NCBI RefSeq assembly: GCF_004006635.1
Contig: NZ_CP034842.1
Location: 2,046,001-2,110,000, forward strand
From: Fusobacterium necrophorum subsp. necrophorum
GTDB lineage: Bacteria > Fusobacteriota > Fusobacteriia > Fusobacteriales > Fusobacteriaceae
DNA: 64,000 nucleotides
Reading direction: 5' to 3'
Positions 25,168 to 33,478 of this stretch are shown here, piece after piece. Each line of letters opens with the position of its first letter. Position 1 is the stretch's first letter. The notes under the pieces were generated by a model that did not search any database, had not been told where the DNA came from, and was given only the letters and a program-made list of their open reading frames with translations. The position numbers and the translations under genes are program-made.

Positions 25168-26547
25168 ATGATTACAAAAGAAATATTACAAAAAAGAAGA
25201 AAAGTTTTACAACATTTACAGGGAGCAGATATTATTCTGCTTCCTGCCAATATGAATTCTCCCATGAATTGCAGGGATAATTGTTATCCTTTTGTACAGG
25301 ATGCTACCTTTCAATATTATTTTGGAATGAATCATCCAAATCTCATTGGAATCATTGATGTCAAAGAAAAGAAAGATTATATTTTCGGAAAAGATTTTTC
25401 TATGGATGACATCATTTGGATGGGAAAAATTAAATTTTTAAAAGAAGAAGCGGAAGAACTCGGCTTGGAATTTCGAGATTTGGGAGAATTAACAGATTTT
25501 TTAAAAGACAGAAGAGTATCTATTACGAATTACTATCGTGCGGATACTATTTTTTATATTGCGAAATTATTGGAAAAAGATCCTTATACTTTGGAAAAAG
25601 ATGCTTCGGAAGAATTGATTTCCAAAATCATTGAACAGAGAAATCATAAGACGGAAGAGGAATTGGAAGAGTTAGAGAAGGCTGTCAATGTGACAAGAGA
25701 AATGCATTTAGAGGCAATGCGAGTGGTAAGAGCAGGAATGAAAGAATACGAGGTGGTAGCAGCTTTAGAAGCGGTAGCAGCCAAACATGAATGTTATTTA
25801 TCTTTTCCAACCATTTTTTCTAAAAATGGTCAGGTCTTACACAACCATCGACATGACAATATTTTGCAAGAGGGAGACTTGGTGATTTTGGATGCGGGAG
25901 CAAAATTGCCAAGCGGATATTGTGGAGATATGACGAGCACGTTTCCTGTTTCTAAAAAGTATTCGGACAGGCAGAAAAAAATTTACAATATTGTGATTCG
26001 TATGTTTGAAAAAGCGGAACAACTTTGTAGACCGGGGATCACATATCGTGAGGTACACTTGGAGGTGTGCAAAGTCATGGTGGAAGAATTGAAAGAATTG
26101 GGCTTATTTCATGGAGAAGTGGAAAATATTGTGATTGCGGGAGCCCATGCTCTATTTATGTCACATGGTTTAGGACATATGCTTGGTTTAGATGTTCATG
26201 ATATGGAAAATTTCGGAGAAGAAAAGGTGGGTTATGCGGAGTTTCCAAAATCAACACAATTCGGTTTGGCTTCCTTGCGTTTGGGAAGAGAATTGGAAGA
26301 AGGCTTTGTTTATACTATAGAACCGGGAATTTATTTTATTCCGGAGCTGTTTGAACTTTGGAGAAAAGAGAAAAAATTTGAAGAATTTTTGAACTATGAT
26401 GCCATTGCAAAGTATATGGACTTTGGTGGAATTCGTTATGAGGGAGATTTTGTCATTACCAAGGACGGTTGCCGAAGACTGGGGAAGAAGATGTTAAAAT
26501 ATCCGCAAGAGATAGAAGAATATATGGAAAATAGGGGAAATGGATAA
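25168..26547 (+). CDS. pepP: Xaa-Pro aminopeptidase (M24B)
   Basis: The 459-residue metallopeptidase removes N-terminal residues that precede proline. An AMP_N domain occupies about residues 1-135 and the creatinase-like catalytic domain follows. Metal ligands are seen in ILDAGAKLPSGYCGDMTSTF, SHGLGHMLGLDVHD, YTIEPGIYF and RYEGDFVIT. It lies 27 bases after the EF-G-like gene in the same direction and probably shares its transcript. Confidence 0.92.
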   Translation: MITKEILQKRRKVLQHLQGADIILLPANMNSPMNCRDNCYPFVQDATFQYYFGMNHPNLIGIIDVKEKKDYIFGKDFSMDDIIWMGKIKFLKEEAEELGLEFRDLGELTDFLKDRRVSITNYYRADTIFYIAKLLEKDPYTLEKDASEELISKIIEQRNHKTEEELEELEKAVNVTREMHLEAMRVVRAGMKEYEVVAALEAVAAKHECYLSFPTIFSKNGQVLHNHRHDNILQEGDLVILDAGAKLPSGYCGDMTSTFPVSKKYSDRQKKIYNIVIRMFEKAEQLCRPGITYREVHLEVCKVMVEELKELGLFHGEVENIVIAGAHALFMSHGLGHMLGLDVHDMENFGEEKVGYAEFPKSTQFGLASLRLGRELEEGFVYTIEPGIYFIPELFELWRKEKKFEEFLNYDAIAKYMDFGGIRYEGDFVITKDGCRRLGKKMLKYPQEIEEYMENRGNG

Positions 26548-26571
26548 TCAAAGATTGGAGTAAAGGTCTAT

Positions 26572-27876
26572 ATGCAAGAAACAAAACAGCTGGAATATAA
26601 GGAGAAATATTCAAAAGAAGAATGCTTGAAATCCGTCAGTGCTTTTTCAAATGAAGAAGGAGGAAGCATTATTTTTGGTATTTCGGATGAAGGAAAGGTA
26701 TTGGGAATAGAGGACACCGATTTTTTGCGTTTACAAATCGAAAATGCCATTCAAGATACCGTTATGCCAAGACCTTATTTTTCTTTAAAAGAAGAAGTTC
26801 GAGAAAATAAAAAAATCGTCATTTTAGAAATTATGCCGGGCTATGATGTTCCTTATTATTACAAGGGAAAGGCATATTGCAGAGCAGACACGGGGAGCAG
26901 ACCTATGGATGCTAGACAAATTCAAATGCTTCTCTCTAAAAGGAGACCTCTTCCCTTTGAGGAAAAAGTATCTTTGGAAAAGAAATTGAATTTTCAAAAC
27001 TTGGAAAGAAGATTAAAGGAACGTTTACATTTGCAAAACTTTAATGAAGATACTTTAAGAACTTTGGGACTTATGAAGTATCAAAATTATTTATATTCGG
27101 CAGAATTGTTAGCAGATGAAAATAGCTTGTCTTTTTCCGGAATCGATATTGTGAGATTTGGAGAGAATGAAAATATTTTTTTAGATAGGTTGACCTTGCG
27201 AAAAAAATCTTTATTGATACAATATGAGAAAGCTTTAGAATTTTTTGATAAGTGGTATGCTCCTTATGAAGAAGTTATCGGTTTTTATCGCGAGAAAAGG
27301 ATTCCCGTTCCAAGAGAAGCATTTCGAGAGGCTATTGTCAATGCTTTGGTACATAGAAGAATGGATGTGAATGCTTTGATTCATGTTGCTATGTATCCGG
27401 ATAAAATTGAAATTACTTCTCCCGGTTCTTTACCGGATGGAATTACCAAAAAAGAATTTTTAGAAGGAAGACTGTCAGTATTGAGAAATGTTACTATTGC
27501 GGAAGTATTCCATAGATTGGGATTGATGGAAGCTTTTTCTACGGGAATTAAAAGAATGAAAGAAGAGTATAAAAACTATGTAGAAGAAGTACAATTTATG
27601 ATTTCAGAATCTTATGTAACGGTAGTTTTACCGAAAATTCAATATCAAAATCAAAATAAGAGACTTATAAAAAATTTGGAAAAAAATATAGGAAATAGAG
27701 AACAAGAAATTTTGCAGATTATATCTTCCAGAGAAAAAATTACCAGAAGGGAACTGGAAGAAATGACAGGTTTAAAAAAATCTGTCATTGGAGAAAAGTT
27801 GGTAAAACTGCAAAAAGAGAAAAAAATTGAAAAACTCGGTTCAGGAAGATTTATTTCTTATAAAATTATCGATTGA
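26572..27876 (+). CDS. AlbA_2/schlafen-type ATP-binding transcriptional regulator
   Basis: The 434-residue protein has an N-terminal AlbA_2 domain (KQLEYKEKYSKEECLKSVSA and GGSIIFGISDEG), a middle HATPase_c_4-like domain (AFREAIVNALVHRRMD, ITSPGSLPDGIT, EAFSTGIKRM) and a C-terminal winged helix (TRRELEEMTGLKKSVIGEKL). Proteins of this kind are annotated as putative transcriptional regulators or ATP-dependent helicase-like factors; the target is unknown. Its stop codon overlaps an ATG (TGATG) that opens into the 11-nt tandem repeat that follows. Confidence 0.82.
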   Translation: MQETKQLEYKEKYSKEECLKSVSAFSNEEGGSIIFGISDEGKVLGIEDTDFLRLQIENAIQDTVMPRPYFSLKEEVRENKKIVILEIMPGYDVPYYYKGKAYCRADTGSRPMDARQIQMLLSKRRPLPFEEKVSLEKKLNFQNLERRLKERLHLQNFNEDTLRTLGLMKYQNYLYSAELLADENSLSFSGIDIVRFGENENIFLDRLTLRKKSLLIQYEKALEFFDKWYAPYEEVIGFYREKRIPVPREAFREAIVNALVHRRMDVNALIHVAMYPDKIEITSPGSLPDGITKKEFLEGRLSVLRNVTIAEVFHRLGLMEAFSTGIKRMKEEYKNYVEEVQFMISESYVTVVLPKIQYQNQNKRLIKNLEKNIGNREQEILQIISSREKITRRELEEMTGLKKSVIGEKLVKLQKEKKIEKLGSGRFISYKIID

Positions 27877-27887
27877 TGATAGAAAAA

Positions 27888-27942
27888 GACCGGGAGAAGA
27901 CCGGGAGAAGACCGGGAGAAGACCGGGAGAAGACCGGGAGAA
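27888..27942 (+). repeat. Tandem repeat, five copies of GACCGGGAGAA (11 nt)
   Basis: Five exact head-to-tail copies start at 27888, 27899, 27910, 27921 and 27932. The unit is GC-rich relative to its surroundings and its length is not a multiple of three. It lies between the AlbA_2 gene and the broken permease gene and supplies the purine-rich sequence just before the latter's start. Slippage of such a repeat would change reading frame and spacing. Confidence 0.95.
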
Positions 27943-27951
27943 AGGGAATGT

Positions 27952-28326
27952 ATGGAGAAGTCCAAAAAATCTTTAGTATATCTGGTCTTTTTAAATTTTT
28001 TAAATGGACTGGGAATTTATTTATTTTTAACAGTTATGCAAATCTTAATTTATAAAACCACAAATTCTGTTCGGAATATCAGTATTTTCATAGCCTTGTT
28101 TACAATTCCGAAAGTATGTTTTTCTGCTATTTTGGGAAATATTATGGCAAAATATTCCATGAAATGTATGATGTTGTTTTCTCAACTGGGGATTGCGGGC
28201 TTATGTTTTCTATGCGTGAAAAGTAGAATAGAAATTATTCTGTCCGTCAGTTTTTTCTTTTCTGGTTTTTTTACGCATTTTTTCTCAGATAATTCTTAAA
28301 CATAGAAAATATATAAAGGGAAAATA
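27952..28326 (+). pseudogene. Truncated MFS-type permease remnant
   Basis: From the ATG at 27952 the frame encodes 115 residues with four hydrophobic helices like the first third of a major facilitator permease (FLNFLNGLGIYLFL, then FIALFTIPKVCFSAILGNIMAKYSMK in two pieces). A complete MFS protein has about 400 residues and 12 helices. At a T6 run near 28279 the frame goes out: removing one T continues the protein as SQIILKHRKYIKGK before a stop at 28324-28326. So it carries a frameshift and has lost its 3' two thirds. Confidence 0.7.
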
Positions 28327-28370
28327 GGAGTATGGGAAGTAAATTTTCATCATGTTAAATATTCATAACA

Positions 28371-28406
28371 AAAGGTCTATCTCTCTCAAGCTTGATAGAC
28401 CTTTTT
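28371..28406. terminator. Bidirectional intrinsic terminator
   Basis: AGGTCTATC (28373-28381) pairs with GATAGACCT (28394-28402), flanked by an A-run upstream and a T-run downstream. It can stop transcripts of the permease remnant and of the minus-strand hydrogenase operon. Its stem resembles that of the terminator at 6650. Confidence 0.8.
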
Positions 28407-28462
28407 GATTTTTTATAATTTTTAATTTTGTTATAAGTTTATATTTTACAGAAAGAAATATC

Positions 28463-30421
28463 TTATTTTGAAGGTTGTCTGTGATTTTTTCTTGTTCGAT
28501 TGAAATATTTCGTGTGTAACAGTTCGTGAGCCTTATGACTTAGAGGATAGTCCAAATATTTTTCATAGATGGCCTTTACCATAGGATTGTCATGAGAAGT
28601 ACGAATTTTCAGAGAACGATCAATGTTGTTCAAACCTTCGGCTCTCTTTTCCAAAGTAATTTGTTTTTTCAAAGCCTTCGGTTGTCCACCGCCACCGATA
28701 CAGCCTCCTTTACAAGCCATAATTTCAATGGCGTGGAAAAATTCCTCTCCGGAACGAATCTTATCCAACATTTTAGCTGCTTCTTCCAATCCATGAGCAA
28801 TTCCGATTCGCAGTTCAATATGTCCGATTTTTAATTCTGCAATCCGAAATCCTTCCCAACCTCGAAGTTCCTGGAATTCGATTTGAGGAATTTTTTCTCC
28901 CGTAATCATTTCAATGGTGCTACGAGTTGCCGCTTCAATGACTCCACCGGTTCTTCCGAAGATGATTCCGGCTCCTGAATATTGCCCCAGAGGATTATCA
29001 AACTCCACATCTTCCAATTCTTTTAAATCGATTCCCGTTTCTTTAAAAATCCGAATTAATTCCCGAGTGGAAATAACATAGTCCGTATCATAGTTATCTC
29101 CTCTTGAAAATTCAAAACGAGCGGCTTCGTATTTCTTTGCCAAGCAAGGCATGATACCGACCACCGTCACTTTTTCTCTTTCATAGCCCAATTCTTTTGC
29201 CCAAATATCCTTTGCAATGGTTGAAAAAATTTGCATTGGAGATTTAACAGTGGAAGGGACATCCAACATATCCGGGTAATTTTGCTCGATAAATTTCACC
29301 CAAGCAGGACAACAGGAAGTCAGAATTGGAAGACGTACTGTAGGATCCTCTGCATAGAAACGTTCCAAACGCTCTTGAAATTCACTTGCTTCTTCCATGA
29401 TTGTAATATCTGCCGCCCAAGCAGTGTCAAATACATAGTCAAAGCCGATTGTCTTTAAAGCGGAAACTAATTTTTTTTCTACATTTTCTCCCGCTTCAAA
29501 TCCGAAGGCTTCTCCAATGGCAACACGAACCGCCGGTGCAATTTGTGCAACTACTAATCGTTTTGGAGTTGCCAAGTCTTTTAACAGCTTTAAGGTGTGA
29601 TCTCCTTCAAAAATAGCTCCGACAGGACAGGCACTGACACATTGTCCGCAGTGAGTGCAACGGGAAGTATCTAAGAAATGTCGTTTTTTAGGAGCTCCTG
29701 CGATACATTTTACCGGACAGACTCTGGCACAGGCAGTACAACCGATACATTTCTCCGTGATTTTAAATTTTAACAGATGAATACACTGTCCGGCAGGGCA
29801 TTTTAAATCTTCTACATGCTCCTCAATCTCGTCGTAGAAAGTATCAATAATTTCCAAGACCATATTATGCTTTTGTTGTAATTTGGTTTTAATGATGTCG
29901 GAAAGATAACGGAGTAAATATACATCTCTCATATTGGATTTTCCTTTGCTGATACGATCCAAAATTCTTCCGATTCTCTCGACTTCATGAGTCACTTGAT
30001 GATAAGCGGCATACTTTTCTTCTTTTTCGGAAATCATATCCTGTAAAAATTCAATGTAGAATTTGGAAAAAGAAATGATACAATCTTCCTCAGACAAGAT
30101 AATGATATTTCTTTCATTTTCCGGGAAAAGAGAAAAATCAATAGGATGTTCCAAGTGTTTTGAGGTGAGAAAACCTCCAAAAGGAATCCCAAATTGTGCA
30201 GCCTTAAATTGTTTTTTATTTTTAATACCTCCAACAGCAGTGATAACATCTTGGAGAGTCATTCCATCTTCAATTTCAACAACTCCCGGTTTTTCCACTC
30301 GTCCGGCTACAATTACTTTTTTTCCTGTTTCGACGGTCTGTGTTTCAAGACTTAATTGCTCGGAAATGGAAAATACAGATCCCAAAGCACTCTGTAATAA
30401 GATATTCTTTTTTGTGGTCAT
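28463..30421 (-). CDS. [FeFe] hydrogenase with NuoF/HydB-like N-terminal region
   Basis: The 652-residue enzyme makes or uses hydrogen. The C-terminal H-cluster domain is complete: TSCCPAWVKF, MPCLAKKYEAAR and MACKGGCIGGGGQP. Before it lie two [4Fe-4S] motifs, CIGCTACARVCP and CTHCGQCVSACP. The N-terminal part holds an SLBB domain (VIVAGRVEKPGVVEIEDGMT) and a region that aligns with the 4Fe-4S domain of NuoF/HydB but lacks its CGxCxxC cysteines. I chose the ATG at 30421 because ggagg lies 5 bases upstream. It ends a three-gene operon with fprA and a DUF1456 gene. The electron partner is unknown. Confidence 0.88.
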   Translation of the reverse strand: MTTKKNILLQSALGSVFSISEQLSLETQTVETGKKVIVAGRVEKPGVVEIEDGMTLQDVITAVGGIKNKKQFKAAQFGIPFGGFLTSKHLEHPIDFSLFPENERNIIILSEEDCIISFSKFYIEFLQDMISEKEEKYAAYHQVTHEVERIGRILDRISKGKSNMRDVYLLRYLSDIIKTKLQQKHNMVLEIIDTFYDEIEEHVEDLKCPAGQCIHLLKFKITEKCIGCTACARVCPVKCIAGAPKKRHFLDTSRCTHCGQCVSACPVGAIFEGDHTLKLLKDLATPKRLVVAQIAPAVRVAIGEAFGFEAGENVEKKLVSALKTIGFDYVFDTAWAADITIMEEASEFQERLERFYAEDPTVRLPILTSCCPAWVKFIEQNYPDMLDVPSTVKSPMQIFSTIAKDIWAKELGYEREKVTVVGIMPCLAKKYEAARFEFSRGDNYDTDYVISTRELIRIFKETGIDLKELEDVEFDNPLGQYSGAGIIFGRTGGVIEAATRSTIEMITGEKIPQIEFQELRGWEGFRIAELKIGHIELRIGIAHGLEEAAKMLDKIRSGEEFFHAIEIMACKGGCIGGGGQPKALKKQITLEKRAEGLNNIDRSLKIRTSHDNPMVKAIYEKYLDYPLSHKAHELLHTKYFNRTRKNHRQPSK

Positions 30422-30448
30422 TCGTTCCTCCATACATGATATTTATTT

Positions 30449-30913
30449 CTATTTTCTATAATATTCGGTCAATCCTTTCAAAAATACACGAATATATTTA
30501 TCTCCACATTCTCGATAGTTTTTATGTCCTTCCTTTCGGAAAAGAGCGGATAATTCTGAATTCGAAAGTTCAGCTCCCCCCAATTTAAACAAAGATAGCA
30601 TATCCTCACTTCTTAACTGAAGAGCAATTTTCAATTTTCTTAAAATAAGATTGTTGAGATTATTTTTGGTGATTTTAATTTCTTCTACCGGTTTTTCCAA
30701 ATTCCCTCTTTTTAGGACAATCAAACCGTCCAGAAAAGAAAATAATAAAGAATTGTTACACTTTTGAAAATCATCTTCATCCGGTCGCAATAAGAGAGAA
30801 CAAAATTCTTCTTCCGTCATCTGTGTTTTTCCCAGACGAAAAATCTTGACTGCAAGCTTATCGGAAATGCTAAGAGCATAGCGTAATCTTTTTAAAATAT
30901 CATTGTTGGTCAT
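30449..30913 (-). CDS. DUF1456 (YehS-like) protein
   Basis: The 154-residue protein has two copies of the DUF1456 repeat, the first beginning NNDILKRLRYALSISD and the second NLILRKLKIALQLRSED, each followed by a conserved acidic loop and a short helix. The function of the family is unknown. Its ATG overlaps the fprA stop by 4 bases, so it is translationally coupled to fprA, and the hydrogenase gene follows after 27 bases. Confidence 0.85.
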   Translation of the reverse strand: MTNNDILKRLRYALSISDKLAVKIFRLGKTQMTEEEFCSLLLRPDEDDFQKCNNSLLFSFLDGLIVLKRGNLEKPVEEIKITKNNLNNLILRKLKIALQLRSEDMLSLFKLGGAELSNSELSALFRKEGHKNYRECGDKYIRVFLKGLTEYYRK

Positions 30914-32124
30914 TCTGTTCGTTCTCCTATTAGTTTGTCTGCCATTTGAGAAGCCAAGTATTGTAATTGGTCAATATCGAGAGAAGTAGCTTTTCCTTTA
31001 ACTTCAATCGGCTCCCCTATGACTTCCAATCCTTTTAATTTGGAAGCAAACTCGGAAATTCCTCTTACACCTCCACCGCTCCACATCATAGTTCCGAAAA
31101 TACCCAAGTATCGATTTTTCAGTCCATAATTTTCCAATTTATGTAGCAAAGGTTCTATCTTAGGGTAGACGGCATTATTGTGAGCACAGGAACCAATCAT
31201 GAGTCCTTTGTATTTCCAAATTTTGCTGATAATATAGGAGTGGTCCGTTCGGGAAGAGTCATAGATGATAACATCATGAATCCCACGATTTCCTAATTCC
31301 CTTCCTAAAATTTCCGCCATTTGTGCCGTGTGTCCATACATACTTCCATAGACGATGACCACTCCTTCTTTTTCAGGTTCTAAGTTCGCCCATTTTTGAT
31401 AAAGATTTAAAATTTTATGGATGTCGGATCTCCATAAAATTCCATGAGAAGGACAAATATATTGAATGTCCATTCCCGCCAATTTTTTCATGATGGCGTT
31501 CACAGAAGAACCATATTTTCCGACGATGTTGGAATAATATCGTCTCATCTCATCTTCATAGAATTCATGATTGACTTCATCATCAAAAATTCCTCCATCT
31601 AAGGCTCCGAAACTTCCAAAGGCATCGTTGGAGAATAAAATTTTATCCGTCATATCATAGGTACACATGGATTCAGGCCAATGAACCATCGGCATGGTAT
31701 AGAAAGTCAATTTGTGTTTTCCCAAATCAAACACGTCTTTTTCTTTGATGGTAATAAAAGCATCTACCGGAAAATTTTCGTCGAAAGCCTTTAACATATC
31801 TAAAGTTTTCATATTCCCAATGATTTTTAAATTAGGATATACTCGAAATAACTCTTTGATAGCTCCGGAATGATCCGGTTCTACGTGATTGACCACAAGA
31901 TAGTCCAATTCTCTTTCCCCCAGACTGTTTTCCAATTTTGCATAAAAGGAACCGCTTTGTCCGGCTTCTACGGCGTCAATGGCACAAGTTTTTTCATCAT
32001 AAATCAGATAAGAGTTATAGGTAACCCCATTGTCTAAAGGAAGATAATTTTCAAATCTTTCTGTTTTTCTATCGTTAATTCCGATCCAAATTACATCCTC
32101 TGTGACTTTCGTACAACAATACAT
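30910..32124 (-). CDS. fprA: FprA-type flavodiiron protein (A-type flavoprotein)
   Basis: The 404-residue protein has an N-terminal metallo-beta-lactamase-like diiron domain (residues to about 250, with the iron-ligand motif NHVEPDHSG) and a C-terminal flavodoxin domain (VIVYGSMYGHTAQMAE). Flavodiiron proteins reduce oxygen or nitric oxide to harmless products in anaerobes. I chose the ATG at 32124 with aaggag 8 bases upstream; a GTG at 32133 overlaps that site. Being the first gene of the hydrogenase operon suggests oxygen protection or electron sharing. Confidence 0.92.
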   Translation of the reverse strand: MYCCTKVTEDVIWIGINDRKTERFENYLPLDNGVTYNSYLIYDEKTCAIDAVEAGQSGSFYAKLENSLGERELDYLVVNHVEPDHSGAIKELFRVYPNLKIIGNMKTLDMLKAFDENFPVDAFITIKEKDVFDLGKHKLTFYTMPMVHWPESMCTYDMTDKILFSNDAFGSFGALDGGIFDDEVNHEFYEDEMRRYYSNIVGKYGSSVNAIMKKLAGMDIQYICPSHGILWRSDIHKILNLYQKWANLEPEKEGVVIVYGSMYGHTAQMAEILGRELGNRGIHDVIIYDSSRTDHSYIISKIWKYKGLMIGSCAHNNAVYPKIEPLLHKLENYGLKNRYLGIFGTMMWSGGGVRGISEFASKLKGLEVIGEPIEVKGKATSLDIDQLQYLASQMADKLIGERTE

Positions 32125-32198
32125 ATGGTTCACTCCTTATTTTTTTATAAAATCTCACTTTACAAAATTTTAATTATAGTTTATATTCCACCCACCAT

Positions 32199-32227
32199 AT
32201 CATAATCGAAATACTAAAACATTTCAA
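32199..32227 (-). promoter_or_regulatory. Promoter of the fprA-DUF1456-hydrogenase operon
   Basis: On the minus strand, TTGAAA (32227-32222), 17 bases and TATGAT (32204-32199) stand about 75 bases before fprA. A second, weaker -10-like TATAAT lies closer to the gene. Confidence 0.5.
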
Positions 32228-32284
32228 GTAATTTCTTTCAAAAAGAAAAGAATTTTCAGGGAAAGAGCAAGATGTGGTAAAAAA

Positions 32285-32313
32285 TTGAAACATTTTCATT
32301 TTTATGATATAAT
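32285..32313 (+). promoter_or_regulatory. Promoter of fabK
   Basis: TTGAAA (32285-32290), 17 bases, TATAAT (32308-32313), 36 bases before the start codon. Confidence 0.7.
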
Positions 32314-32349
32314 GATCCAGATAAAATTGATATATTCAGGAGGAAATGA

Positions 32350-33297
32350 ATGAAAAAAACGGATAGATTGTGTGAGATGTTCGGGATAGAGTATCCAATT
32401 TTTCAGGGAGCTATGGCATGGATTGCCAATGGGAATTTAGCCGGAAGCGTCTCCAGAGACGGAGGCTTAGGAATTATTGCGGGCGGAGGGATGCCCGGAG
32501 ATGTATTGCGAGTGGAAATTCGAAAAGCAAAAGCCATTGCGGGAAAGAAACCCATCGGTGTGAATTTGATGCTAATGTCAGATAACATTGAAGAACAGGT
32601 GAATATTTGTGTGGAAGAAAAAGTGGAAGTTGTTACAACAGGAGCAGGGAATCCGGGAATTTATATCGAAACTTTAAAAGCTGCCGGAATTAAAGTTTGT
32701 CCTGTGGTTGCCTCTGTCGCTTTGGCAAAAAGGATGGAAAAAATTGGAGTAGATGCCGTGATTGCGGAAGGAATGGAGGGAGGAGGACACATCGGAAGTA
32801 TTAGTACGATGTCTTTATTACCTCAGATTGTGGATGCCGTTAATATTCCGGTTATTTGTGCAGGCGGTGTGGCAAGTGGAAGACAGATGTTGGCGGCTCT
32901 TGCTATGGGAGCTTCCGGAGTACAATGTGGAACAATTTTCATTGTGGCGAAAGAATGTCAGGCACATGAAAATTATAAAAAAGCAGTTTTGAAGGCAAAA
33001 GATCGCTCTACCGTTTCTACAGGGAATTATACCGGACATCCGGTACGAGTTTTGGAAAATAAATTTGCAAAGGAAATTTTGGAAATGGAAAAATCCGGAG
33101 CTTCGAAAGAAGAAATTGAAGCAAAAGGAACAGGAAAGTTACGATTGGCTGTGGTCGACGGAGATGTCAATGCCGGAAGTGTTATGGCGGGACAAGTTGC
33201 AGCTATGGTACAGGAAGAAAAAACTACCAAAGAAATTTTAACAACTTTGATGAAAGAATTGGAAGAAGCAAAGGAAAGATTGAAACAAGAGTTTTAA
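32350..33297 (+). CDS. fabK: Enoyl-[ACP] reductase II (FabK)
   Basis: The 315-residue FMN enzyme carries out the last step of each fatty acid elongation round. [16 protein letters not shown] at the start, [30 protein letters not shown] (shared in two pieces), [10 protein letters not shown] and [12 protein letters not shown] follow the pneumococcal FabK pattern closely. Nitronate monooxygenase is the related alternative, but the overall match favours FabK. It is transcribed alone from its own promoter. Confidence 0.88.
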   Translation: MKKTDRLCEMFGIEYPIFQGAMAWIANGNLAGSVSRDGGLGIIAGGGMPGDVLRVEIRKAKAIAGKKPIGVNLMLMSDNIEEQVNICVEEKVEVVTTGAGNPGIYIETLKAAGIKVCPVVASVALAKRMEKIGVDAVIAEGMEGGGHIGSISTMSLLPQIVDAVNIPVICAGGVASGRQMLAALAMGASGVQCGTIFIVAKECQAHENYKKAVLKAKDRSTVSTGNYTGHPVRVLENKFAKEILEMEKSGASKEEIEAKGTGKLRLAVVDGDVNAGSVMAGQVAAMVQEEKTTKEILTTLMKELEEAKERLKQEF

Positions 33298-33354
33298 GCA
33301 AAATTGTTAATAGAGAAAATATCAAAAAGAAATCAATAACAATAAAAAGAGAAG

Positions 33355-33389
33355 AGATTGAAAATTTTTATTTTCAGTCTTTTTTTTTG
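33355..33389 (+). terminator. Intrinsic terminator after fabK
   Basis: AGATTGAAAAT (33355-33365) pairs with ATTTTCAGTCT (33370-33380) with one wobble, followed by eight T. Confidence 0.75.
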
Positions 33390-33399
33390 AAAAAATATC

Positions 33400-33429
33400 T
33401 TGACATATTAGTGCATGTTACACTATATT
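33400..33429 (+). promoter_or_regulatory. Promoter with internal palindrome ahead of the ABC transporter operon
   Basis: TTGACA (33400-33405), an 18-base spacer and TATATT (33424-33429). Inside the spacer TAGTG (33409-33413) and CACTA (33421-33425) form an inverted repeat with a 7-base centre, so a repressor bound there would block the polymerase. The regulator is not known. Confidence 0.55.
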
Positions 33430-33478
33430 GTATATGACATTTGTTAATAAAAAAATTATATTAAAGGAGGATTTGTAA

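Noticed and set aside
27888..27942. CRISPR array
   Set aside because: The repeats are 11 nt, directly adjacent and without spacers. No cas gene is present, and no other spaced repeats were seen in the window.
27873..28055. A 60-codon frame through the 11-nt repeat as a stand-alone gene
   Set aside because: Most of it is repeat-encoded Arg/Glu/Gly sequence followed by out-of-frame permease sequence. It is better read as part of a possible frame switch than as a protein of its own.
32350..33297. Nitronate monooxygenase
   Set aside because: The two families are related, but the sequence follows FabK closely through the N-terminus, the [11 protein letters not shown] segment and the C-terminal [12 protein letters not shown].
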